From Cryomorpha ignava (GTDB lineage: Bacteria; Bacteroidota; Bacteroidia; Flavobacteriales_D; Cryomorphaceae): 64,000 nt of DNA. Positions 1 to 7,606 of this stretch are shown piece by piece. The stretch lies in NCBI RefSeq assembly GCF_010686655.1, contig NZ_JAAGVY010000004.1, positions 95,279 to 159,278 of the forward strand. Reading direction: 5' to 3'. Below the pieces are notes generated by a model. It searched no databases. It saw only the letters and a program-made list of their open reading frames with translations, and was not told the DNA's origin. Position 1 is the first letter of the stretch. Each line of letters begins with the position of its first letter. Position numbers and translations under genes: made by a program.

Positions 1-126
1 GGTGGAAATCGCGGTGGTGGAAACCGCAGCGGAGGAAGAAGTGGCGGCAATCGAAGTGGTGGATTTAAACGAAAAGGTGATTCAAAAGGTAAGCCGCGTG
101 AAGGTGGAAAAACGAATCGATCTTAA
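1..126 (+). CDS. C-terminal fragment of a Gly/Arg-rich protein (RGG-type tail)
   Basis: An open frame runs from the window edge to a TAA at 124-126. Its 41 residues are almost entirely Gly, Arg, Asn and Ser in GGN/GGR repeats and end in a basic KGKPREGGKTNRS tail. Tails like this occur on Bacteroidota DEAD-box helicases and cold-shock or RRM RNA-binding proteins, where they bind RNA non-specifically. The catalytic or folded part lies upstream of the window, so the family cannot be fixed. A DEAD-box helicase is the most likely source, but this is inference. Confidence 0.7.
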   Translation, partial: GGNRGGGNRSGGRSGGNRSGGFKRKGDSKGKPREGGKTNRS

Positions 127-144
127 ATTTTAGTATGAAGTAGT

Positions 145-172
145 GAGTATTGAGGATTGAGTATTGAGCAGT
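145..172. repeat. Short direct repeat GAGTATTGAG in the spacer
   Basis: The spacer after the RGG-tail gene contains two copies of GAGTATTGAG separated by a few bases. The rest of 127-292 holds no gene that I can see. Confidence 0.4.
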
Positions 173-292
173 TATCGAAGTTAGGTCGACATGGAATTGT
201 TTATTGATCTGAAATGAATCCAATTTCTAAATTCTTCTTTCGCGTAAGCTTAATCTTTATTGTTCAAAAACAGTAAAAGAGCTACATTCAAA

Positions 293-871
293 TCATATTA
301 AAAATGGAATCAGCATTTTTACTCTTTCGCGGTAGTCGATATACGGCCGACCGTATTTATTGATCAACTTTCGCTCTTCGAGCAAAGCACCAATAATAAT
401 ATACAAAAATGTGATAACTGCAAAAATCAGGTTTTTCCACTTTGGCAGCACCAGCACCAATGCAATAAGCGCCAGAATAACAGCAAAATAGAGCGGATGG
501 CGTACAAGGCTGTTTAAGCCGGATGTTACCAACTCGTTTTGAGACTCTCCGGTATTGGTTACCCAAAATCGCCAGTCGTATTGAGCCATCGCGAGCATAA
601 AAATTATTAAGGCACCTGTTCCAAATACACCTCCAATAATCTGAAATGATAAACTGCTTGTAAACAGTGCATTTGAAGGAGTGATGGAGTGAAACCAAAA
701 GAGAAGTGCAAAATTAATTCCGGCAAATAGTGAATAAAGCAGTCGATACCAGCCCGAAACCAGTGGCACTTTATCGGCGAAGAATCGCTTTAAGCGATCT
801 GTGGCAAGCGCCGAATGGATGGCATAATAAAAAAGCCAGAATACACCGAGGTAAATTGCATTGACGGGCAT
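293..871 (-). CDS. Membrane methyltransferase-like protein (NnrU / isoprenylcysteine methyltransferase-like)
   Basis: This 192-residue protein has about five hydrophobic segments. Near residues 120-185 it carries the ICMT/PEMT-type signature: LVRHPLYFA, then a membrane segment, then LLEERKLINKYG and YIDYRERV. In that superfamily the RHP and EE motifs bind S-adenosylmethionine for methylation of lipids or prenylated substrates at the membrane. The N-terminus (FYYAIHSALAT) resembles NnrU-type proteins. The substrate is unknown. The gene is divergent from the CpcT-like gene, and a TAAATTTG -7 element lies about 41 bases upstream of the ATG. Confidence 0.7.
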   Translation of the reverse strand: MPVNAIYLGVFWLFYYAIHSALATDRLKRFFADKVPLVSGWYRLLYSLFAGINFALLFWFHSITPSNALFTSSLSFQIIGGVFGTGALIIFMLAMAQYDWRFWVTNTGESQNELVTSGLNSLVRHPLYFAVILALIALVLVLPKWKNLIFAVITFLYIIIGALLEERKLINKYGRPYIDYRERVKMLIPFLI

Positions 872-911
872 AATTATTTAGGGTATCTGCATTAGATTGG
901 TAATTTAGCGG

Positions 912-919
912 CAAATTTA
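912..919 (-). promoter_or_regulatory. Candidate -7 element (TAAATTTG) for the membrane methyltransferase
   Basis: Read on the minus strand this matches the Bacteroidota TAnnTTTG -7 consensus. It sits in the 54-bp divergent spacer, a sensible distance from the start codon at 871. No convincing -33 TTG is present. Confidence 0.4.
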
Positions 920-925
920 ATACCA

Positions 926-1543
926 ATGAAGAAAATTATCAGCCTTAACGTATTCTTATTCTCGCTTTTCTTTCAGTATAATTTGTCGGCGCAGGAGACC
1001 TCTGCCGATTTCGATCAAATGGTTGAATGGATGACGGGCGAGTTTAACTCTGCAGAGCAAGCAAAAAACGATACCTCGTATAAAAACTTTACGCTAAAGA
1101 TGACGCAAATATGGCCCGATGCTCCAAACGGCGCATGGATTTATGTAGAGCAAGCCCTCGCTTCCACCCCAGCGAAACCATATAGCCAGCGCATCTATTT
1201 CTTATCTGAAATTAATGACTCTCAATTTAGCAGCGACGTGTATGCAATACCCGGAGAAGAAAAATTTGTGGGAGCGTGGAAAAGTCCGGAAAAATTTGAA
1301 GGCATGACCGCATTTGACTTAAAGTACCAAAATGGTTGTACCGCGTTTTTAGATTATGATGGTTTTCAGTATGCCGGCGTAACCAATGAAGGCACTTGCA
1401 AAAGCAATTTAAACGGTTCTGACTATAGTACCTCTCAAATTATGTTGCTGCCAAACGAAATAAGGATCTGGGAAAAAGGATTTGATACAGATGGAAACCA
1501 GATTTGGGGTTCTACAGAAGCACCTTATTCATTTAAAAAGTAA
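926..1543 (+). CDS. Secreted CpcT/CpeT-like protein
   Basis: The 205-residue product has an N-terminal signal peptide ending near SAQ|ET (residues 1-22). The body follows the CpcT/CpeT (DUF1001) pattern: WMTGEFNSAEQA, then WIYVEQA, PYSQRIYFL, GAWKSPEKF, GCTAFLDYDG, and a C-terminal RIWEKGFDTDGNQIWGS. In cyanobacteria this family attaches bilins to phycobiliproteins. Here there are no phycobiliproteins and the protein is exported, so only the calycin-like fold and possible binding of a small hydrophobic ligand can be carried over. Its role is unknown. Family confidence is high, function confidence is low. Confidence 0.8.
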   Translation: MKKIISLNVFLFSLFFQYNLSAQETSADFDQMVEWMTGEFNSAEQAKNDTSYKNFTLKMTQIWPDAPNGAWIYVEQALASTPAKPYSQRIYFLSEINDSQFSSDVYAIPGEEKFVGAWKSPEKFEGMTAFDLKYQNGCTAFLDYDGFQYAGVTNEGTCKSNLNGSDYSTSQIMLLPNEIRIWEKGFDTDGNQIWGSTEAPYSFKK

Positions 1544-1629
1544 GTTAATCAATTAAATTTTGTATTATTAACGTTCGGATTCCAAACATTATGAAGGAAT
1601 TTCCGTTATTTACATTAAACAACATTACG

Positions 1630-1785
1630 ATGGGAAGACCTAGAACAAGAAAGAGTAGTAAGGTAAAAGAATTAAAGCCAAAATTTAAAGTGAGGCTTGA
1701 CGCTAAAACCGTTATTACCATCAGAGATATGGGTAAGCTGGAATTCTGGAAAGAAAAATTTCCAGATGCAATGGTTATTGAATAA
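1630..1785 (+). CDS. Small basic conserved protein, unknown function
   Basis: A 51-residue product starts at MGRPRTRKSSK. It has a very basic first half and a compact second half with FKVRLDAKTVITIRDM and a KLEFWKEKFPDAMVI end. An in-frame ATG at 1591 would add 13 hydrophobic-polar residues, but the GRPRTRK start looks like the natural N-terminus of a small nucleic-acid-binding protein. A strong terminator follows four bases after the stop, which supports a real transcript. I do not recognise the family. Confidence 0.55.
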   Translation: MGRPRTRKSSKVKELKPKFKVRLDAKTVITIRDMGKLEFWKEKFPDAMVIE

Positions 1786-1788
1786 AAT

Positions 1789-1818
1789 AAACCCGGTTTT
1801 TTATAACCGGGTTTTTTT
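1789..1818 (+). terminator. Rho-independent terminator
   Basis: A perfect 10-bp stem (AAACCCGGTT / AACCGGGTTT) with a 6-base loop is followed by seven T residues, immediately after the small basic protein gene. Confidence 0.9.
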
Positions 1819-1862
1819 ATGTCTTATTTTTAAAATTGTATTCTTCATGTAGAATACCGTGA

Positions 1863-2402
1863 TTACCTCGTTAGTATTTCTTCTATTTGATCAAAATACT
1901 TTTGCTTAAATCCTCCTGAAGCAGTCCAGACTATAGTTCCTGATTTATCTAACAAGTAGAAATAGGGTTCTGATCTATCGTCTATTCCTATTGCCGTAAA
2001 TGGCTCACGATTTCCGGCATACACATATACATTGTCTATAACCAAGGCTTCGTTATTCTCTTGTATTTTTTCAATAACCTTATCCTTAGCCAATTGTGAA
2101 GCACCGGTAAACAATGGCAGAAAGCACAATTCCACATTAAACATATCGTCCATTAATCCTGTTTTGGCCACAAATTTTTGATAAAGCGGGTTTTGCCAGG
2201 TTTGCAGTTGATCCTCTGCCTTTTTGCTTGTTCCCACACCTATTAAGATAAACTTTCCGGCAAACGCAGATGGAATTTCTACAATTTCTCCCGTTACTTT
2301 TTCGGTTTCAACAGTCGGAAATTTTTCATTTATCTGGCCAAAAGCCGGGAAAATGACGAAGAGAAGTAATATAAATGAGATTAAATTAAACAGGGTTTTC
2401 AT
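1863..2402 (-). CDS. Exported thioredoxin-fold-like protein, unknown function
   Basis: I start this at MKTLFNLISF because it gives a clean signal peptide (cleavage near AFG|QI). The longer frame to 2501 would run through the upstream gene's terminator hairpin. The mature part of about 155 residues alternates strands and helices: KFILIGVGTSKKAEDQLQ, a central helix-rich part, NVYVYAGNREPFTAIGI, and EPYFYLLDKSGTIVWTASGGF. The last segment resembles the cis-Pro/strand end of thioredoxin-like or ATP10-like proteins. No CxxC is present, so it is not an oxidoreductase of the usual kind. Confidence 0.6.
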   Translation of the reverse strand: MKTLFNLISFILLLFVIFPAFGQINEKFPTVETEKVTGEIVEIPSAFAGKFILIGVGTSKKAEDQLQTWQNPLYQKFVAKTGLMDDMFNVELCFLPLFTGASQLAKDKVIEKIQENNEALVIDNVYVYAGNREPFTAIGIDDRSEPYFYLLDKSGTIVWTASGGFKQKYFDQIEEILTR

Positions 2403-2490
2403 AATGAAATCAAATATGTTCTTAGGATTATTTTGGTTAAGCATCTCACGTATTACACGATATGCATTTCTGCTCAATTCCTTAAACAAA

Positions 2491-2526
2491 AAAGTCTCCA
2501 ATTCATTGTAGTAAATTGGAGACTTT
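2491..2526 (-). terminator. Terminator of the cyclophilin gene
   Basis: A perfect 13-bp stem (AAAGTCTCCAATT / AATTGGAGACTTT) with a 10-base loop. On the minus strand it is followed by a run of T, 26 bases after the cyclophilin stop codon. Confidence 0.9.
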
Positions 2527-2551
2527 AATGAAAAATATCTCTTCGAAAGAA

Positions 2552-3190
2552 TTACTTCTCTTCCTTTCGAATAGTTTTAATCGTAACTGCCTCTACCGGC
2601 CAGTCTTGTTGCCCCATATAGCTTCGGGTTTCTACCTGTCTTATTTCGTTTACCACATCCATTCCCGATGAAACCTTACCAAAAACAGCGTAACCGGGAT
2701 TACCTGGTTTGTAGTTCAAAAAGTCATTTTGCGAAACATTAATAAAAAATTGAGCCGTGGCACTGTTTGGTGCATTTGTGCGAGCCATTGCTATAGTTCC
2801 CACATCGTTTGAAAGACTATTCTGACTTTCCAATTCAATCGGCGACTGGGTTGGTTTCTGTGTTCCGTCAGCTGTAAAGCCACCACCCTGAATCATAAAA
2901 TTAGAAATGACACGGTGAAAAACAGTATTGTCGTAATGACCCGCATCTACATAACTCAAAAAATTTGCTACCGTGACCGGTGCTTTGTTCGGATCTAATT
3001 CTAGCGTTATATCGCCTTTATTGGTTTCAATTACTACGTATTCCATTGGTTTTAATTCTTCTTTAATTTGATTTGTTTGTATTTCTTCTTTCGTATCGCT
3101 GCTGCTTTCATAAACTTCGTCAGGCGCTTGTGAACTTCCGCATGCCGACAGCATTAATGCAATAAAGCCGGTAAGATAAATTGTTTTCAT
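2552..3190 (-). CDS. Cyclophilin-type peptidyl-prolyl isomerase lipoprotein
   Basis: The 212-residue product begins with a lipoprotein signal (lipobox LSAC, Cys at residue 17) and a Ser/Asp/Glu-rich linker. A cyclophilin domain follows from about residue 50. It keeps VTVANFLSYV, the active-site FHRVISNFMIQGG and ATAQFFINVS segments, and PGYAVFGKV. It should catalyse proline cis-trans isomerisation in the periplasm or at the cell surface. It lies 6 bp downstream of phoH and is probably cotranscribed with it. The domain is a minimal bacterial type with no obvious insertions. Confidence 0.95.
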   Translation of the reverse strand: MKTIYLTGFIALMLSACGSSQAPDEVYESSSDTKEEIQTNQIKEELKPMEYVVIETNKGDITLELDPNKAPVTVANFLSYVDAGHYDNTVFHRVISNFMIQGGGFTADGTQKPTQSPIELESQNSLSNDVGTIAMARTNAPNSATAQFFINVSQNDFLNYKPGNPGYAVFGKVSSGMDVVNEIRQVETRSYMGQQDWPVEAVTIKTIRKEEK

Positions 3191-3196
3191 GGTTTT

Positions 3197-4606
3197 TTAT
3201 AAGTATTCGTTTGCAATATTTGCCAATTCGCTCCTTTCTCCTTTCTCAAGTGTGATATGAGCAGCAATAGCATGATCTTTCACTCTGTCTATCACAAAAG
3301 TTAACCCATTACTCTGGCTATCGAGATAAGGTGTATCAATCTGGTGAATGTCTCCTGTAAGTACAATTTTTGTATCATCGCCGGCACGCGAAATTATGGT
3401 TTTTACTTCGTGTGGTGTAAGATTTTGCGCCTCATCGATTATAAAAAATATTCGAACCAAACTCCTGCCGCGAATATAGGCGAGCGGAGAGATGGCTATT
3501 TTCTCATTTTCTACCATTGTTTCGATGCGCTTGTGATTCTTGTCAGTAACCTGAAACTGGCTTTTTATAAAACCCAGATTATCCCAAAGCGACTGCATGT
3601 ATGGATCTAATTTTGATTTAACATCTCCCGGAAGGTAGCCCAAATCTTTATTGCTAAGGGGTACTACCGGTCTGGAAACAAATATCTGACGGTAAGCGGT
3701 GCGCTGCTCAATTGCTGCTGCGATAGCGAGCAAAGTTTTTCCGGTACCGGCCATTCCCTGTATGGTCACTAATTTTATGGAAGGGTCAAGCAAGGCATGA
3801 AGCGCAAAGTTTTGCTCTGCATTCAGCCCTTTTATTCCAAAGGCTTCCACATCGTGAACACGCTCCAACTTATCTTCTGCTTTATTATAACGAGCGAGAA
3901 CCGACTTCTTTTTATTCTGTAAGATAAAATACTGATTTGCAGAAACTTTATCCAACTTTAAGAGATTTTTATCGCCTATACCGGTTTTGTATAATGTGTC
4001 AATAAGCTTTTCATCCACCCCTTCCATCAAAACCTGTCCCTGATGCAAGGTTTGCACATCTTTCACCTTTCCGGTTTCGTAATCTTCGGCGAGGATATTC
4101 AATGCCTTTGCTTTCAGCCTAAGGCAAATGTCTTTCGAAACGAGAATAACACTTTTATCCTTGTGGTCTTCCTGCAATTGTATGGCACAGTTCAGTATTT
4201 TATTGTCGTACTTGCTGTCGCCAAAAACGCGTTCTGAATTTATTCCGGTAGATTGTGAGTGAAGCACCACCTTGAATTTTCCAGTAGTATTGCCGTTTAG
4301 CGGAATCCAATTGCTTATCAGCTTTTCTTTCGAGATTGAATCTACAAACCTTATAAATGCCCGGGCTTCAAAATTCACGGTTTCATTCCCTTTTTTAAAC
4401 TCATCGAGTTCTTCCAATACTTGAATAGGGATAGCAACATCGTGCTCTTCAAAATTCTTGATTGCGTTGCTGTCGTAGAGAATTACAGAAGTGTCAATTA
4501 CAAAAATCTTAGGGTTCGTCACTTTCTTTGGCTTTACGATTTTTTTCTGATTCACTTTCTTTTTTGCCTTTACGTCTTTCTTTTCTGTTAATGCTTTCTT
4601 GGCCAT
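3197..4606 (-). CDS. phoH: PIN-domain / PhoH-family ATPase
   Basis: A 469-residue cytoplasmic protein in the PIN-PhoH arrangement. A Lys-rich N-terminal tail (residues 1-32) precedes a PIN domain (about 33-180) with the acidic residue of IFVIDTSVIL and the VLEELDEFKKG segment. A linker follows, then a PhoH P-loop domain from about 250 with Walker A GMAGTGKT (about 283-291), Walker B FFIIDEAQNLTPHE (about 385-398) and GDIHQID. Related proteins (YlaK/PhoH2) couple ATP-dependent RNA unwinding to PIN ribonuclease activity. It heads a unit with the cyclophilin gene 6 bp downstream. Confidence 0.92.
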   Translation of the reverse strand: MAKKALTEKKDVKAKKKVNQKKIVKPKKVTNPKIFVIDTSVILYDSNAIKNFEEHDVAIPIQVLEELDEFKKGNETVNFEARAFIRFVDSISKEKLISNWIPLNGNTTGKFKVVLHSQSTGINSERVFGDSKYDNKILNCAIQLQEDHKDKSVILVSKDICLRLKAKALNILAEDYETGKVKDVQTLHQGQVLMEGVDEKLIDTLYKTGIGDKNLLKLDKVSANQYFILQNKKKSVLARYNKAEDKLERVHDVEAFGIKGLNAEQNFALHALLDPSIKLVTIQGMAGTGKTLLAIAAAIEQRTAYRQIFVSRPVVPLSNKDLGYLPGDVKSKLDPYMQSLWDNLGFIKSQFQVTDKNHKRIETMVENEKIAISPLAYIRGRSLVRIFFIIDEAQNLTPHEVKTIISRAGDDTKIVLTGDIHQIDTPYLDSQSNGLTFVIDRVKDHAIAAHITLEKGERSELANIANEYL

Positions 4607-4685
4607 ACTAGAATTTCTTGTAAGCTCTAAATGTAAAAGGGTTTACAGTAGTATTAAGAATATACTAATTCAGTTATTCACATTA

Positions 4686-5708
4686 TCAGGTTAACGAAGT
4701 CGTGATAGCTTCGTCTTCACCATAAATTAGATGAATCAGTTCGGCGGCCGGAATATCGCCAAAATACAAATTCATATCCAGATCTTTAAGCGTATTGTGG
4801 ATAGTATCAAAATCGTATTTCTTACCAAGAAGCACCTTTTCAATATTTTCTACCGGCTCACGGCCAAAGAAGTCACCGTAAATTTTCATATCTACAATTT
4901 CTCCCTTTTTCACCATCAGCCGTATATCGATTTCACCAATTGGAAAACGTTTCGTTCGGTGTATATTAAAGTCAGGCGATCGCCCAAAATTCCAATCCCA
5001 GCTATTGTATTTTTCTTTGCGAAGCGCGTAAACTGCTTCCCACTCATCTTTTGTAAGCTTGTAAGTTTCAAAATTTGTTTTCTCTTCGTAAAGTCCGGTC
5101 AATATTGTTTCTCTAAAGTCTTCGATGGTCATTTTTTCAGTGAGAAACTCGCTGATATTGGCCACGCGACTCCGCACCGATTTATGACCCTTTGATTCTA
5201 TTTTGCTCATCTTCACATTTAGAGCATTTGTTACTTCTCCCAAATCGCTGTCAAAAAGCAAAGTGCCGTGGCTAAACATTCTTCTACCTGTAGAGAATTG
5301 CGCATTGCCCGAAATCTTTTTATCATTGGCCACTACATCATTCCGTCCTTTCATCTCTGCCGGAACGCCCATTTTATTCAATATCTTAATAACCGGCTCT
5401 GCAAACTTCCTGAAATTATTCAGATTTTTGACATCGTAATCAGTCATAAAGCTAAAGTTTAGATTACCAAAATCGTGGTAAACCGCTCCCCCACCTGAAA
5501 TGCGGCGTATAACGTGGATTTCCTTATCTTCGGTATATTTTAAATTTATCTCTTCGAGTGTATTTTGGTATCGACCAATAATAATGGATGGCTCATTGAT
5601 ATAAAAAAGCAGATAATCCTGATGTGGTTTGAAATTCCGCAATGCATACTCCTCGAGTGCGAGATTAATTGAGGGATCTGTAATTCCTTCGTTATCGATA
5701 AAAATCAT
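4686..5708 (-). CDS. lplA: Lipoate-protein ligase A
   Basis: The 340-residue product matches LplA. The N-terminal domain has FYINEPSIIIGRYQNTLEEIN, RRISGGGAVYHDFGNLNFSF and NDVVANDKKISGNAQF with the conserved lysine, and FSHGTLLFDSDL. The C-terminal accessory domain (about 245-335) binds the acceptor arm. The enzyme adenylates lipoate and transfers it to lipoyl domains of 2-oxoacid dehydrogenases and GcvH. It has its own -7 element upstream (5736-5743). Full length. Confidence 0.95.
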   Translation of the reverse strand: MIFIDNEGITDPSINLALEEYALRNFKPHQDYLLFYINEPSIIIGRYQNTLEEINLKYTEDKEIHVIRRISGGGAVYHDFGNLNFSFMTDYDVKNLNNFRKFAEPVIKILNKMGVPAEMKGRNDVVANDKKISGNAQFSTGRRMFSHGTLLFDSDLGEVTNALNVKMSKIESKGHKSVRSRVANISEFLTEKMTIEDFRETILTGLYEEKTNFETYKLTKDEWEAVYALRKEKYNSWDWNFGRSPDFNIHRTKRFPIGEIDIRLMVKKGEIVDMKIYGDFFGREPVENIEKVLLGKKYDFDTIHNTLKDLDMNLYFGDIPAAELIHLIYGEDEAITTSLT

Positions 5709-5735
5709 ATGTAGTTTTAATCACTTTTGAACTTA

Positions 5736-5743
5736 CAAAGGTA
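5736..5743 (-). promoter_or_regulatory. Candidate -7 element (TACCTTTG) for lplA
   Basis: Matches TAnnTTTG on the minus strand, about 28 bases upstream of the lplA ATG. The -33 region has no clear TTG. Confidence 0.4.
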
Positions 5744-6420
5744 AGCAATGCATTGTGACTCGACCTGCTTGCGTTGAAAAGTATAGCAGAGATGCAGCTT
5801 AGCAAAGGATACCCTTACCAGAGGTATATAAAAACAGTAAGGCGGAGTAAATCATACGATTTATCCGCCCAATTACCCTACACCGTGGTGTTCGGTAAAT
5901 GTCAAAATACAGTTTTCAGATTTCGCTTTTACCCGAAGGCTCCGCTTTAACTTGTCACCATCAGCTCAACTTTTCCTCAAAAAAGAAATTTGCATTTCAA
6001 TTTCAAATTCGGTACTGTATGACTCAAGGATGTTTCGAAAAACAAACTTGTACAAAACCGTTTTCAAAGTCAATCTACACTCACCGTATCCTTCACAGGT
6101 TTGCGGTTGTATCCTTATCGTTTTTGTGAACTTAATCATTTCAACAGCAAAATAAATTTCACTGTCATTCGCGCTAAAGATTGCGTATTTGCGTTTAGCG
6201 GAATACCGCCTTTCAATTAAGAAAACGCTTGATTGAGATAAGTCATGTCTCGATTGACAATTCTGATATCTCTCTTTTAACTGTGCTAAATTTACGGCAG
6301 CACTTGGGATTAAAAAAGAAAACAAGTCGGTAGTTTTTCACAACGCACTAACAAGAGTTTTCAACAGGTGTTCATAACGCTACAGGTATTCTTGCAAAGT
6401 GGCGAATGCCTGGAATTAAT
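5744..6420. other. Gene-poor spacer with one imperfect hairpin
   Basis: No convincing gene lies between lplA and the small winged-helix-like gene. The only structure I see is an imperfect hairpin at 5841-5869 (GGCGGA and TAAATC pairing with GATTTATCCGCC, one bulged base). On the minus strand it is followed by a modest T-rich tract, so it could be a weak terminator. The open frames here have atypical, Cys/Ser/Phe-rich composition and no domain pattern. Confidence 0.5.
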
Positions 6421-6447
6421 CAAAAAAAAGGGAAGCGAAGCTTCCCC
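6421..6447 (-). terminator. Terminator of the small winged-helix-like gene
   Basis: A perfect 7-bp stem GGGAAGC / GCTTCCC with a 3-base loop. On the minus strand it is followed by eight T residues, about 28 bases past the stop codon at 6475. Confidence 0.9.
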
Positions 6448-6474
6448 TTAGGTTATTAGGCACAATAATAATAA

Positions 6475-6738
6475 TTAATTTTCTTGCGCAAGAACAGAGA
6501 GCTGAGCTCTCCCTTTGCGTGTGAGGCCATATCCGTCTTTATTTTCGATAAGCCCGTTAACGTAGAGTTTAGTAATTCTTTCTCCTACTCTTCCCTGACC
6601 GATAGTCAGTTCTCCATTGGTTTCAATTTCTTCCCAAAATGTTTTTTCGAGTTTTCGCAAATGTATTTTTTTGCGCTCTGGGCTCTCTAATTTATGCGTT
6701 TGGATAATTTCCAAAATCAGACTATCATATCTATCCAT
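6475..6738 (-). CDS. Small winged-helix-like protein, unknown function
   Basis: An 87-residue soluble protein. An N-terminal helix (MDRYDSLILEIIQTHKL) is followed by a basic helix (ERKKIHLRKLEKTFWEEIE) and a C-terminal VGERITKLYVNGLIENKDGYGLTRKG. That last segment reads like the recognition helix, wing and final strand of a small MarR/PadR-like winged helix. A good terminator follows. Possible DNA-binding protein, with no close family recognised. Confidence 0.6.
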   Translation of the reverse strand: MDRYDSLILEIIQTHKLESPERKKIHLRKLEKTFWEEIETNGELTIGQGRVGERITKLYVNGLIENKDGYGLTRKGRAQLSVLAQEN

Positions 6739-6973
6739 GCCTATCAGGTTTTGGGGTATTTTATATAAATGAATAAAAAGAAATAAAATAAAAGATCAAA
6801 CTCAACTTCAATGAGCCATAATATGAAAGAAAATTTTGATCAGCGTTTAAAACTAAGCAATCTTAACGATATAATAATGCCCTGTTGATAAATAATAGAA
6901 TGTGGATAAGTTTATTACACGGCAAACTTCATATATAAGATAGTGTGAATAAGTCCTTAGCGTCGTTTTTACA

Positions 6974-7534
6974 CTAAGAATAACCCGCCTTTTTCGGATA
7001 TTTAGAAACTATTTTTCCAAAGAACTTGTGCATCTTAATAAAGTCACTTTCTATATCTCCGGAAGGGAAAAATGGCTCTGAAGAAATGATCCATTTCTTT
7101 TGATAATCAAAGCCGCACATCACAATGGGCACTTCAGCCTTTAAAGCAATATGATAAAATCCGGTTTTCCATGTGTTTACCTTACTTCGGGTACCTTCGG
7201 GAGCTACAGTAATAGCAAAATCATTGATGTTTTCAAAATTCTTAGCCATTTGATCCACCAGGCTGCCTTTAATAGACCTATCTACCGGAAATCCGCCGAG
7301 GTTAAGTATTAACCCTTTTATTGGAAATGAAAATAGTTCTTTTTTGGCGATGAACTTCACGTTAAGCTTCATCACCTTTCTCGCTGCCACGCCAACAAAA
7401 AAATCAATATTACTGGTATGTGGCGCAACTACCAAAACATATTGTCGTAAACTTTGAGGAATGGGTTTAGAAATATGCCAGCCAGTAAATCGAAACCAGC
7501 GAACGCATAACCAGATAAACAATTTGCTAATCAT
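6974..7534 (-). CDS. PlsC-like 1-acyl-glycerol-3-phosphate acyltransferase family protein
   Basis: The 186-residue protein carries the acyltransferase blocks. HTSNID (HX4D, about residues 37-42) is catalytic, LGGFPVDR is block II, and VAPEGTRSK is block III. A conserved proline in VPIVMCGFDY closes the domain. It is short for PlsC and has one amphipathic N-terminal helix, typical of the small WP-type acyltransferases of Bacteroidota. It probably acylates a lysophospholipid or lipid A-related acceptor at the inner membrane; the acceptor is not deducible. Confidence 0.88.
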   Translation of the reverse strand: MISKLFIWLCVRWFRFTGWHISKPIPQSLRQYVLVVAPHTSNIDFFVGVAARKVMKLNVKFIAKKELFSFPIKGLILNLGGFPVDRSIKGSLVDQMAKNFENINDFAITVAPEGTRSKVNTWKTGFYHIALKAEVPIVMCGFDYQKKWIISSEPFFPSGDIESDFIKMHKFFGKIVSKYPKKAGYS

Positions 7535-7606
7535 TGCCGCAAAATAAGTGAAATTTTACCAGAATAGTCCGATGCACTTTAAGAATAGGTACTTTTGCAA
7601 AACCTT

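Noticed and set aside
5966..6325. A 119-residue minus-strand gene
   Set aside because: Composition is atypical, no motif or signal is visible, and no promoter element or convincing terminator accompanies it.
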